Assembly (NCBI GenBank): GCA_030157745.1
Contig: JAOAUE010000011.1
Location: 1-28,046, forward strand
DNA: 28,046 nucleotides
Direction: 5' to 3'
Source of the DNA: Minisyncoccota bacterium
GTDB taxonomy: Bacteria > Patescibacteriota > Minisyncoccia > Phycocordibacterales > UBA9973
A program made the translations under genes and the position numbers. The notes below the pieces were generated by a model. That model ran no database searches, was not told where the DNA came from, and was given only the letters and a program-made list of their open reading frames with translations. The stretch's first letter is position 1, and the number at the start of each line of letters is the position of its first letter. This document shows, one piece after another, positions 15,709-22,290 of this stretch.

Positions 15709-15858
15709 GGCGAGGAATAATTAAACTGAGATTTAACTCAGAACCTAGTTCTACCAACCGGCTTTTTGATTCGACTATATTTTTATCATATAGTCAGTAG
15801 AAAGACTTTAATTTTGTACAAGCATCCTCGTTGCTTGAATGTACAATTCAAAAAATCT
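15681..15858 (-). ncRNA. Candidate structured small RNA with its own promoter and terminator
   Basis: The 318-bp gap between khpA and trmD has no convincing reading frame but forms a complete transcription unit. In plus coordinates, the compatible helices are: 15814-15824 with 15832-15846 (5' hairpin with a 4-nt bulge), its loop 15825-15830 with 15711-15716 (6-bp pseudoknot CGAGGA/TCCTCG), 15807-15813 with 15719-15725, 15797-15802 with 15749-15754, 15788-15795 with 15773-15780 (8 bp), and 15737-15741 with 15726-15730. Three of these helices abut with no spare bases, and the pseudoknot partner ends just before the terminator. It is not recognisable as tmRNA, SRP RNA, 6S, RNase P, T-box or tRNA. 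It could be a trans-acting RNA or a terminating riboswitch ahead of trmD. The separate trmD promoter favours the former. Confidence 0.65.
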
Positions 15859-15864
15859 AATTAA

Positions 15865-15893
15865 AGAATACCAAATTATAAAGTTTCTGTCAA
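15865..15893 (-). promoter_or_regulatory. Sigma-70 promoter of the candidate small RNA
   Basis: TTGACA (15888-15893), a 17-bp spacer and TATTCT (15865-15870) on the minus strand. It starts 5 bp after the khpA terminator. The predicted transcription start is near 15858. Confidence 0.8.
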
Positions 15894-15898
15894 GTACC

Positions 15899-15926
15899 AA
15901 AAATCCCCCATTTCTGAGGGATTTTT
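15899..15926 (-). terminator. Intrinsic terminator after khpA
   Basis: On the minus strand, a TCCCTCA/TGGGGGA stem with one G-U pair and a GAAA tetraloop, flanked by AAAAA and TTTTT. It lies 33 bp past the khpA stop. Confidence 0.85.
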
Positions 15927-15959
15927 ACTTTATAAACTTTCAACTTTATAACTTTTAAC

Positions 15960-16265
15960 TTACAGATCTTTCAAATCAGCCATAGCATCATCTAGATTTG
16001 CCACATCTGGCTGTCGTTCAAATCCGGCTGGTTCATTGATCTTGAGATTCACACGGGCATTGTGCTTCATCCCTACTACACGAAGAAGCGTGCGGATAGC
16101 CTTGGCGGTGTTACCTTGGCGACCAATGATTTTACCCATGTCAGAGCCGTTTACTGAAAGAGTGAGGAGCACTCCCATCTCATCTACTGTCCGATCTACT
16201 ACTACATCAGACGGATTTTCTACTAGAGCTTTTACTAACATTTCCAAAAATTCTTTATCATTCAT
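15960..16265 (-). CDS. khpA: KH-domain RNA-binding protein KhpA (YlqC family)
   Basis: The 101-aa protein is a single type II KH domain that binds RNA in the cytoplasm, often together with KhpB. The G-K-I-I-G-R-Q-G loop (44-51) is the GxxG RNA-binding loop, followed by the helix N-T-A-K-A-I-R-T-L-L. About 20 acidic residues (D-D-A-M-A-D-L-K-D-L) extend past the usual end near residue 78. The start is ATG at 16265; an in-frame TTG at 16274 would add three residues. Placement after rpsP and before trmD matches the conserved rpsP-ylqC-rimM-trmD order, with rimM lost. It has a likely promoter of its own (16299-16327) and a terminator. Confidence 0.93.
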   Translation of the reverse strand: MNDKEFLEMLVKALVENPSDVVVDRTVDEMGVLLTLSVNGSDMGKIIGRQGNTAKAIRTLLRVVGMKHNARVNLKINEPAGFERQPDVANLDDAMADLKDL

Positions 16266-16298
16266 AGCTTTCAATTCTGTTATTTTATAATACGCCCC

Positions 16299-16327
16299 AT
16301 TATAACATTTTTTCTTTCTTTCCTCAA
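16299..16327 (-). promoter_or_regulatory. Promoter of khpA, with its -35 touching the large inverted repeat
   Basis: TTGAGG (16322-16327), a 17-bp spacer and TATAAT (16299-16304) on the minus strand, also preceded by TG (extended -10). The first two bases of the -35 are the last bases of the inverted-repeat element at 16326-16438. The leader would be about 26 nt. Confidence 0.65.
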
Positions 16328-16438
16328 AATAAAATACTACTAATGTAAAAGGTGTGTTTTGAGTTTGACTGAAACGAAAAGCAGGTGTTTTTCAGCAGAA
16401 AAACACCGACAGCTTTTACATTAGTAGTATTTTATTTT
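16326..16438. repeat. 113-bp nested inverted repeat (MITE-like or giant hairpin) between rpsP and khpA
   Basis: The 26-bp outer arms (16326-16351 and 16413-16438) are perfect reverse complements. The 61-bp interior holds a perfect 10-bp hairpin, GGTGTTTTTC/GAAAAACACC with an AGCA loop (16384-16407), and a weaker TTTT-GTTT/AAAC-AAAA hairpin before it, so the whole forms a three-way cruciform. Flanks are TTCTTTCCTC (ending 16325) and TTCTTTACCTC (from 16439), an imperfect direct repeat like a target-site duplication. The right arm includes the rpsP stop codon. No transposase is present, and I saw no second copy in this window. Confidence 0.8.
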
Positions 16439-16737
16439 TTCTTTACCTCTTTTCTCTTTACAGTTGGAGCTTTCTTTGAGAGTACGTTCTTTTTCTTGCC
16501 TTCTATAACAGCGTGCTTAACTAGCATGTTGTGAACAGTTGGAGAAACTTGAGCACCATTTTTGATCCAGTGCAAAATTCTGTCATTCTTGAGCAAAACT
16601 GTATCTGTTTTTGGTGTTTGAGAGCCCAAAATTTCCAAAAACTTCCCACTTTGTGGGCCGTTTTTTGAGTCAGTTACAACAAGGCGAAATTGCGCCTCAT
16701 TTTTGCGTCCTATTCTTTGTAGTCTTATCTTTAACAT
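16432..16737 (-). CDS. rpsP: Small ribosomal subunit protein S16
   Basis: The 101-aa protein of the 30S subunit. The M-L-K-I-R-L-Q-R-I-G-R-K-N start is the S16 signature, followed by A-Q-F-R-L-V-V-T-D-S and L-E-I-L-G-S, and a lysine-rich tail ending K-E-V-K-K-K. I chose the ATG at 16737; 22 further in-frame codons upstream read through a terminator and a promoter and are not coding. The predicted promoter leaves only about 3 nt of leader and there is no Shine-Dalgarno, so the transcript is probably leaderless. The last codons and stop overlap the edge of the large inverted repeat, so that repeat defines its 3' end. Confidence 0.96.
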   Translation of the reverse strand: MLKIRLQRIGRKNEAQFRLVVTDSKNGPQSGKFLEILGSQTPKTDTVLLKNDRILHWIKNGAQVSPTVHNMLVKHAVIEGKKKNVLSKKAPTVKRKEVKKK

Positions 16738-16746
16738 GTGCCGGTA

Positions 16747-16775
16747 AATATAGCAGGAAAACAAAAAAGCGTCAA
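16747..16775 (-). promoter_or_regulatory. Promoter of rpsP, overlapping the upstream terminator
   Basis: TTGACG (16770-16775), a 17-bp spacer and TATATT (16747-16752) on the minus strand. The -35 box is part of the descending arm of the terminator at 16763-16792. Nine nucleotides separate the -10 from the ATG. Confidence 0.75.
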
Positions 16776-16792
16776 ACCAATCGGTCTGACGC
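16763..16792 (-). terminator. Intrinsic terminator of the 77-aa gene
   Basis: On the minus strand, GCGTCAGACC pairs with GGTTTGACGC (one G-U) around a GATT loop, followed by TTTTTT. It doubles as the -35 region of rpsP. Confidence 0.88.
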
Positions 16793-16851
16793 TTGCTTGC
16801 CAAGAAAAATAAACTTACTGGATAATTGTAATGGTCTGACTTGATTTAGAG

Positions 16852-17085
16852 CTAAGCGAAAGACATTACCTTTTTCCAATAAGCTTTTCTTTTGGGTGTA
16901 ATAGGTCTCTCTGATAATTTTGATTTAGCAAAAAAAATAATAAACCATTTTTCTAATGATTTTCTACCAGAGTAGTCTGGCCCTCCTTCTCCGCCGAAAG
17001 CTCCTGCGTAACCAGCTAAAGGTATATTTTTTATTTGCTTTTTAATCTGTCCTCTTAAATAATTAGCTTTTTGTTTAGGATCCAT
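16852..17085 (-). CDS. Small basic hypothetical protein (77 aa)
   Basis: I do not recognise this protein. It begins M-D-P-K-Q-K-A-N-Y-L-R-G-Q-I-K-K and has a glycine-rich centre (A-G-Y-A-G-A-F-G-G-E-G-G-P-D-Y-S-G-R) and a basic, aromatic C-terminal half. There is no clear signal peptide or membrane helix. The call rests on a good ATG start, a divergent arrangement with the RNase R gene (49 bp apart) and a strong terminator 60 bp downstream. No strong promoter was found; TTGTAA lies upstream with only a poor -10. It could be a nucleic-acid-binding or ribosome-associated small protein, but that is a guess from charge alone. Confidence 0.6.
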   Translation of the reverse strand: MDPKQKANYLRGQIKKQIKNIPLAGYAGAFGGEGGPDYSGRKSLEKWFIIFFAKSKLSERPITPKRKAYWKKVMSFA

Positions 17086-17099
17086 AACAAATATTTTCT

Positions 17100-17128
17100 T
17101 TTACCTTACAACAATATCGTGCTAAAGT
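17100..17128 (+). promoter_or_regulatory. Candidate promoter of rnr, placed for a leaderless transcript
   Basis: TTTACC (17100-17105), a 17-bp spacer and TAAAGT (17123-17128), ending 6 nt before the rnr ATG. Both boxes match 4/6. Confidence 0.5.
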
Positions 17129-17134
17129 ACAGCC

Positions 17135-19060
17135 ATGCAAGAACTCAAAATCGGAGCACAATTTGAAGGCTCTATAAATATATCTACCAAAGGCATTGGT
17201 TATGTAAAGGTACGAGATTTGGGCATCTCTATCGAAATCCCTCGCGAAGCACTAAACAGATCTTTTCATAGTGACAATGTTTTGGTGGAAGTAACAGGGT
17301 TGCCAAAAGGCGAAAATCCACAAGGAAAAGTTTTGGATATTATTCGTCGTGCCAAGATTGGGTACTCTGGTACACTCGACTTTGCTCAAGGAGCTCACTG
17401 TATAGTGAGCAACGACGGACGAATGTACACTCCGATAGTTATCCCAAATGACAAACTCTCTGGGGCTAAGCAAGGAGACAAAGTTTTTTGTTCTATTGAT
17501 GCATGGCCTGACCCGATGGGTACTCCGACAGGATCTGTCACGCGCGTACTTGGAAAGCCACTTGAAAACAATGCTGAGATGCTTTCTTTGGCACTTGAAA
17601 AAGGATTTGATGATAGTTACCCGCCAGAAGTAGAAGCTGAAGCAAAAGCAATACACGAAAAAGGTATAACTAGCGATGAGATATCTGGACGAAGAGACTT
17701 CCGTCAAACTACTACTTTTACTATCGACCCAGCGGATGCCAAAGACTTCGATGATGCTATATCTATAAAGTTCCTAGAAAATGGAAATACAGAAGTCGGT
17801 ATTCATATCGCTGATGTTTCTCACTATGTGCGCCCTGGAACAGCGCTCGATACTGAAGCATATCGAAGAGCTACTTCTGTTTACTTGGTAGACCGTACTA
17901 TCCCTATGCTTCCAGAGGTTCTATCAAATGAGCTCTGTAGTCTAAATCCTGATGTTGATAGACTCACTATGAGCGCTGTTTTTGAAATCACACCAAAGTT
18001 TGAAATAGTTTCGGAGTGGTTTGGTAAAACTGTTATACACTCTGCATTTAGATTTACCTACGAAAATGCTCAAGAAGTTTTGGATAGACAAGATGGACCT
18101 TTCTTGAGCGAACTAAACGTTGCTTTGGCTATCGCGCAAGATTTGGAGAAAAAAAGATTTGCTAGCGGAGCATTATCTCTCGATGCACCAGAGGTTAAGT
18201 TCAAATTAGACGAAACAGGACACCCTATCGGGGTATATACAAAGATTCGTGGAGCAACGCACCATATGATCGAAGAACTCATGCTACTAGCAAACAGAAA
18301 AGTAGCGCAGTTCATCGCAACTCGAGATACAAATGCACAAGAGATATTTATGTATCGTATCCACGACAAACCTGATCTAGATAGGATGAGGGACTTGCAT
18401 GAATTTTTGAAAAGACTTGGACACAACTTGCCACTAAACAAAGAAGGTATCATCCCTTCAAAGGCATTGAATGACCTGCTCATTTCTCTAGAAGGAAAGC
18501 CAGAAAAAGAAACAGTACAGATCTCAATCATCCGCTCTATGGCCAAGGCTATTTATTCAACACAAAATATAGGCCATTATGGACTAGCGTTTGAGTACTA
18601 TACCCACTTCACTTCCCCTATCAGACGTTATCCTGATCTTGTAGTACACAGACTAGTACAGTCATATCTAACAGGCGAAGTTGTCGGCAAAGATACTTGG
18701 GCAATGTATGACAAAGTAGCGAGCCACTCTTCTATAAGAGAGAAAGAAGCAGCTGATGCCGAGCGAGCTTCTATCAAATACAAACAGACAGAATACATGG
18801 CTGATAGAGTCGGCGCACAGTTTGATGGATCGGTAACTGGAGTATCGATGAACGGAATATTTGTTGAAGAGAAAGAAAGTAAATGTGAAGGGATGATTAG
18901 ACTGCGTGACTTGGGTTCAGACTACTACGAATACAATGACAAAGAACTAGCGATCATAGGCAAGCGCACTGGCAAGACATTTCGTATCGGCGACAAAGTA
19001 AAGTTCAAAGTAGCAAATGCTGACTTGAGTCGAAGGATTATAGACTATACTCTTGTATAA
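17135..19060 (+). CDS. rnr: Exoribonuclease RNase R (RNase II/RNB family)
   Basis: The 641-aa 3'-to-5' exoribonuclease degrades structured RNA. It begins directly with a cold-shock/OB domain (G-A-Q-F-E-G-S-I-N). The RNB catalytic domain contains D-P-A-D-A-K-D-F-D-D-A-I-S at 198-210, whose aspartates bind the two catalytic metals. The family motif Y-T-H-F-T-S-P-I-R-R-Y-P-D-L-V-V-H-R is intact. A C-terminal S1 domain follows (from about 560: G-A-Q-F-D-G-S-V-T-G-V). It is short for RNase R because the N-terminal helix-turn-helix and the basic tail are missing, so RNase II is an alternative name. It heads a plus-strand block and ends 2 bp before the next gene. Confidence 0.95.
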   Translation: MQELKIGAQFEGSINISTKGIGYVKVRDLGISIEIPREALNRSFHSDNVLVEVTGLPKGENPQGKVLDIIRRAKIGYSGTLDFAQGAHCIVSNDGRMYTPIVIPNDKLSGAKQGDKVFCSIDAWPDPMGTPTGSVTRVLGKPLENNAEMLSLALEKGFDDSYPPEVEAEAKAIHEKGITSDEISGRRDFRQTTTFTIDPADAKDFDDAISIKFLENGNTEVGIHIADVSHYVRPGTALDTEAYRRATSVYLVDRTIPMLPEVLSNELCSLNPDVDRLTMSAVFEITPKFEIVSEWFGKTVIHSAFRFTYENAQEVLDRQDGPFLSELNVALAIAQDLEKKRFASGALSLDAPEVKFKLDETGHPIGVYTKIRGATHHMIEELMLLANRKVAQFIATRDTNAQEIFMYRIHDKPDLDRMRDLHEFLKRLGHNLPLNKEGIIPSKALNDLLISLEGKPEKETVQISIIRSMAKAIYSTQNIGHYGLAFEYYTHFTSPIRRYPDLVVHRLVQSYLTGEVVGKDTWAMYDKVASHSSIREKEAADAERASIKYKQTEYMADRVGAQFDGSVTGVSMNGIFVEEKESKCEGMIRLRDLGSDYYEYNDKELAIIGKRTGKTFRIGDKVKFKVANADLSRRIIDYTLV

Positions 19061-19062
19061 AT

Positions 19063-20520
19063 ATGTTAAAAAAAGTTTTTTATCTGTTGTTTTTATTTAT
19101 CGCTTTTTTAATAATATTTAGTTTTCTTTTATTAAAGATAAACAAAAATCAAAATATAATAGAAGCACCGAAAACCTTAAAAATAAAAAGGGATAGTAAA
19201 AAAACTGTAGGCTTAACAATGTTCCGAGGTAATGCAACAAGGAATTTTTATGGTACTGGTCCTATACCAAAAAATCCAGAAGTGATTTGGCAATACCCAA
19301 AGACAAAACCTCTTTGTGGTTCTTCTTCTGTCGCAGGGGTGAGTAAGATTTGGTGCGGTAATGGTTGGACAGGGCAACCTGTAGTATGGGAAAGGCCAGA
19401 TGGCATCACTGAGGTGATCTTTGGAGCTTACGACAAAGCTATACACTTCTTAAATGCAAAGACGGGAGAAAATACTCGACCCTCTTTTAAAACAGGTGAC
19501 ATAATCAAAGGCTCTGTCTCTCTTGATCCAGACAACTTCCCTCTTTTGTATAGTGGTTCAAGAGACAACTTTTTTAGAATTATTGCTCTAGATAGAGAAG
19601 AGCCGACCGAACTTTGGAAAATAGAAGCCAAGATTACTGATGGCGTATGGAACAATGATTGGGACGGCAATGCACTCATAGAAAATGATATTTTATACGA
19701 AGGAAGTGAGAACGGGATATTCCACATCATAAAACTTAATCGTGGCTATGATGATAAAGGTAGAGTCACTGTCTCTCCTGTTGAACTTTTTAGTACTCCT
19801 ACTTTTTCTAAAGAATTTATCTCTTTGGTTGGAGATGAGACGATGAGTATCGAAAGCTCTCCTTTAAAGATTAAAGATAGAGTCTACGTAGCAAACTCTG
19901 GAGGCAGGATCATGGGCTTTGATGTATCTCGCGCCACTGAAGGTATAGTTCCAACAGTGTTTGACTTTTGGACTGGAGACGATACTGATGCAACTCTTAT
20001 ATCTGATGATCAGGGTTTTATTTATGCTGTGTCTGAAGAAGAAAGGCTCAATGCTCGCTCAAAAGAAGTTGGTCAAATAATAAAATTGGATCCAAGAAAC
20101 AAACAAAACCCATTGGTTTGGAGTGTAAAAGTACCAAAAAGAAATGGTTTGGTAGGTGGAGGATGGGCAACACCAGCTCTATACAAAAAAAATATTTACG
20201 TCCCGACCAACCCAGGAGATCTGTTAACCATAGACACCACATCTGGAGAAGTGCTTAGCAGGGTGTTTGTTGGTGAACATGCCTGGAGTTCTCCAAATAT
20301 CATAGACGGAAATTTGATTATCGGAACCTGCCAAGGAGAACTCAAGGCTTTTTCACTAGAGGAGCCAAGTGCTCCAAAAGCACTATGGACTCTACCTATT
20401 GGCAATGGTGGATGTATAGAGTCAACACCAGCAGTCTGGAATGGTGAGTTTTACTTTGGAAATAGACAAGGGTTTATTTTTAAGGTTGGAGAAAAAGCTA
20501 GCTCAATGTTGAATATTTAA
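19063..20520 (+). CDS. Membrane-anchored PQQ-like beta-propeller protein
   Basis: The 485-aa protein has an N-terminal hydrophobic helix (about 5-25) as uncleaved anchor or signal, then a series of repeated blades. The opening M-F-R-G-N-A-T-R-N-F-Y-G-T-G-P (53-67), followed by V-I-W-Q-Y, is the start of many PQQ-like propellers (compare BamB-type W-R-x-x-G). Blade-like units recur: A-I-H-F-L-N-A-K-T-G-E, G-R-I-M-G-F-D-V, G-Q-I-I-K-L-D-P, D-L-L-T-I-D-T-T-S-G-E and G-E-L-K-A-F-S-L-E. It is extracytoplasmic; ligand binding or scaffolding is likely and enzymatic activity uncertain. Three cysteines (C85, C98 and one near the end) could form disulfides. It is translationally close to rnr (2-bp gap). 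Confidence 0.8.
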   Translation: MLKKVFYLLFLFIAFLIIFSFLLLKINKNQNIIEAPKTLKIKRDSKKTVGLTMFRGNATRNFYGTGPIPKNPEVIWQYPKTKPLCGSSSVAGVSKIWCGNGWTGQPVVWERPDGITEVIFGAYDKAIHFLNAKTGENTRPSFKTGDIIKGSVSLDPDNFPLLYSGSRDNFFRIIALDREEPTELWKIEAKITDGVWNNDWDGNALIENDILYEGSENGIFHIIKLNRGYDDKGRVTVSPVELFSTPTFSKEFISLVGDETMSIESSPLKIKDRVYVANSGGRIMGFDVSRATEGIVPTVFDFWTGDDTDATLISDDQGFIYAVSEEERLNARSKEVGQIIKLDPRNKQNPLVWSVKVPKRNGLVGGGWATPALYKKNIYVPTNPGDLLTIDTTSGEVLSRVFVGEHAWSSPNIIDGNLIIGTCQGELKAFSLEEPSAPKALWTLPIGNGGCIESTPAVWNGEFYFGNRQGFIFKVGEKASSMLNI

Positions 20521-20537
20521 CCAAATAATGCTATAGT
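20509..20537 (+). promoter_or_regulatory. Promoter of secG
   Basis: TTGAAT (20509-20514), a 17-bp spacer and TATAGT (20532-20537), overlapping the last codons of the propeller gene. The -10 ends 15 nt before the secG ATG, giving a leader of about 8 nt. Confidence 0.65.
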
Positions 20538-20552
20538 GGCCGTTATAAACAT

Positions 20553-20774
20553 ATGGAACAAACACTTCAAATCATTCAAATAGCCTCTAGCGTATTGTTG
20601 GTAATCCTCATCCTCCTGCAAAGAGCCAACTCTGATACAGGAGCTTCTTTGGGTGGAGACGGATCATCGTTTCTTCAGACACGACGCGGAGCAGAGAGAT
20701 TTTTGTTTATCTTAACAATCTTTATTGCTATAATATTTGCTGGTTCAAGCCTCTTGGCAGTAGTACTTAAATAA
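20553..20774 (+). CDS. secG: Protein translocase subunit SecG
   Basis: The 73-aa protein has two membrane helices (about 5-23 and 51-71), joined by the conserved cytoplasmic loop L-L-Q-R-A-N-S-D-T-G-A-S-L-G-G, followed by R-R-G-A-E-R-F-L. This is the SecG signature. It stabilises SecA cycling on SecYE at the membrane. It lies directly before a solute-binding protein and RNase J, an arrangement I also expect in related CPR genomes; secG next to RNA decay genes (secG-rnr) is also known in Firmicutes. Confidence 0.95.
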   Translation: MEQTLQIIQIASSVLLVILILLQRANSDTGASLGGDGSSFLQTRRGAERFLFILTIFIAIIFAGSSLLAVVLK

Positions 20775-20778
20775 ATAA

Positions 20779-20808
20779 CTCTAACTAAAAAGGTTAGTTT
20801 TATTTTTT
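20779..20808 (+). terminator. Weak hairpin with T-tract after secG
   Basis: AACTAA pairs with TTAGTT around AAAGG (about 20783-20799), followed by TTATTTTTTC directly before the next ATG. It may partly terminate secG transcripts or act as an attenuator for the solute-binding gene. The stem is short and AT-rich. Confidence 0.35.
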
Positions 20809-20812
20809 CTTT

Positions 20813-22285
20813 ATGAAACGATATTTATCATCCTTTTTTTCTTTTCTCAAAAACAAAAAGTTCCCTAGTAGAGAGGATCTCAAAAATCTATCTGATTCTC
20901 CTTTTTCTCTAACAAAGTTTTTTACCTTTGTTGTTTTTGTAATTTGTATAGGTCTTATTTTGAATTTATTGCTTACTCTCAGTAATAAACTAACTGTGGA
21001 GATCCCAGAGCGCGGTGGAGAAATAAGCCAAGGTGTTATAGGCTCTCCTAGATTTATAAATCCGCTCCTTGCAACTAGCCAAACAGATCTCTACCTTACA
21101 AAAATAATCTTTGCCCCTTTGGTAAACATAGATAGCGATGGAAATCTAAAACCTGTCATAGCCAAAGAATGCATAGAAGATCCCCGAGACAAAAATATTG
21201 ATTGTACTGTTTTGGATGGTTTAGTTTTTTCAAACAAAACCCCCCTCACAACTTCAGATATACTTTTTACCTTTCAAACAAAAAAATCTTTGGCTCTAAA
21301 AAAAGATCCGGCAAGCTCTTGGGCTAACATATCGGTAGAGATTCTCTCTAGTAACACCCTTAGATTTAGAACAACATCCTCTTTTGATGATTTAAAAAAC
21401 AAGCTTTCTTTGGGTATTATCCCGAAAACACTATGGGAAAATATTCCTATAGATTCTTTTGAGGATAGCTATCTGAACATAGAGCCTGTCGGATCTGGAG
21501 CATTCAAACTCTCTCATATTTCATATAAAGACAGTTTGCCGAGCGAGATTGTATTGGTACCGAACAGACACTTCCCTGAGCAAAGAGCTTTTGTAGAAAA
21601 ATTCATTTTCAAAATTTACACAAACCAACTCAGCCTACTTTCTGCTCTTAAAAATAACGATATCAATAGCACCAGTTCTTTGGATACTAAACTTATCGAT
21701 CAGTCTATAGTCAGCGATTTTAATATTCAAAAAACTCTTTCAAAAAACGAAGTTGCTCTATGGATCAATAAAGCTGACGCTCAAAATCTAGGCGTTCAAA
21801 AGCTCTCTTATATTGGCAACCTAGTTGACAGAAACCAAATAATTGATAGTATAGAAAATGGTTATGGTATTCCTCTCTTTTCGAAGGATTCCCCTCGTAG
21901 CGATTTGGCCTCAAAGATAACTCTTTCTTCGCCAATACCGATAGCAGTTCAAAAGGATGATGATCTTATAAAGACTGCTGAAATTCTCTCAAAGATTTTA
22001 GAATCTTTTGGTATAATGACTACGGTGCAAGTATTTGATCAAGGACTATTTATCGATCAAGTACAACAAGGAAAATACTCTTTTATTTTGGCTTCTTCAC
22101 AAGAGCCCATAGGAGGATATCAACACCTCATTCCACTCTATACAAAACCATTTGTGCAGATTTTTACAAAGGACATAAGTGTCACACAAGCCAAAGAGAT
22201 AACTGCCCCCGAAGAGATCTTCGAACAAGCAAATCTTTGGTACGCTCGCACAGACAAAGTATGGAAATGGTTCATAAATAATTAA
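20813..22285 (+). CDS. Membrane-anchored family 5 solute-binding protein (Dpp/Opp-like)
   Basis: The 490-aa protein has a cytoplasmic N-terminus of about 34 residues, one membrane helix (about 35-57), then the SBP family 5 fold. G-G-E-I-S-Q-G-V-I-G-S-P-R-F-I-N-P-L-L-A (68-87) is the family's opening strand, and E-P-V-G-S-G-A-F-K-L corresponds to the P-x-G-T-G-P-Y motif. Family members bind peptides or nickel for ABC import. No permease or ATPase genes are adjacent, and the protein is anchored by a helix instead of a lipobox, so a scavenging or surface-binding role is uncertain. It is followed 5 bp later by RNase J. Confidence 0.85.
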   Translation: MKRYLSSFFSFLKNKKFPSREDLKNLSDSPFSLTKFFTFVVFVICIGLILNLLLTLSNKLTVEIPERGGEISQGVIGSPRFINPLLATSQTDLYLTKIIFAPLVNIDSDGNLKPVIAKECIEDPRDKNIDCTVLDGLVFSNKTPLTTSDILFTFQTKKSLALKKDPASSWANISVEILSSNTLRFRTTSSFDDLKNKLSLGIIPKTLWENIPIDSFEDSYLNIEPVGSGAFKLSHISYKDSLPSEIVLVPNRHFPEQRAFVEKFIFKIYTNQLSLLSALKNNDINSTSSLDTKLIDQSIVSDFNIQKTLSKNEVALWINKADAQNLGVQKLSYIGNLVDRNQIIDSIENGYGIPLFSKDSPRSDLASKITLSSPIPIAVQKDDDLIKTAEILSKILESFGIMTTVQVFDQGLFIDQVQQGKYSFILASSQEPIGGYQHLIPLYTKPFVQIFTKDISVTQAKEITAPEEIFEQANLWYARTDKVWKWFINN

Positions 22286-22290
22286 AATAT

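Noticed and set aside
15681..15858. tRNA, tmRNA, SRP RNA, 6S RNA or T-box identity for the small RNA
   Set aside because: There is no T-loop GTTCRA with CCA-type acceptor, no tag reading frame, no GGAAGC-type SRP loop, no long bubbled hairpin joining the ends, and no T-box AGGGTGGNACC motif.
16738..16803. In-frame extension of rpsP by 22 codons
   Set aside because: It would read through a terminator hairpin and the rpsP promoter; S16 universally begins near M-x-K-I-R-L.
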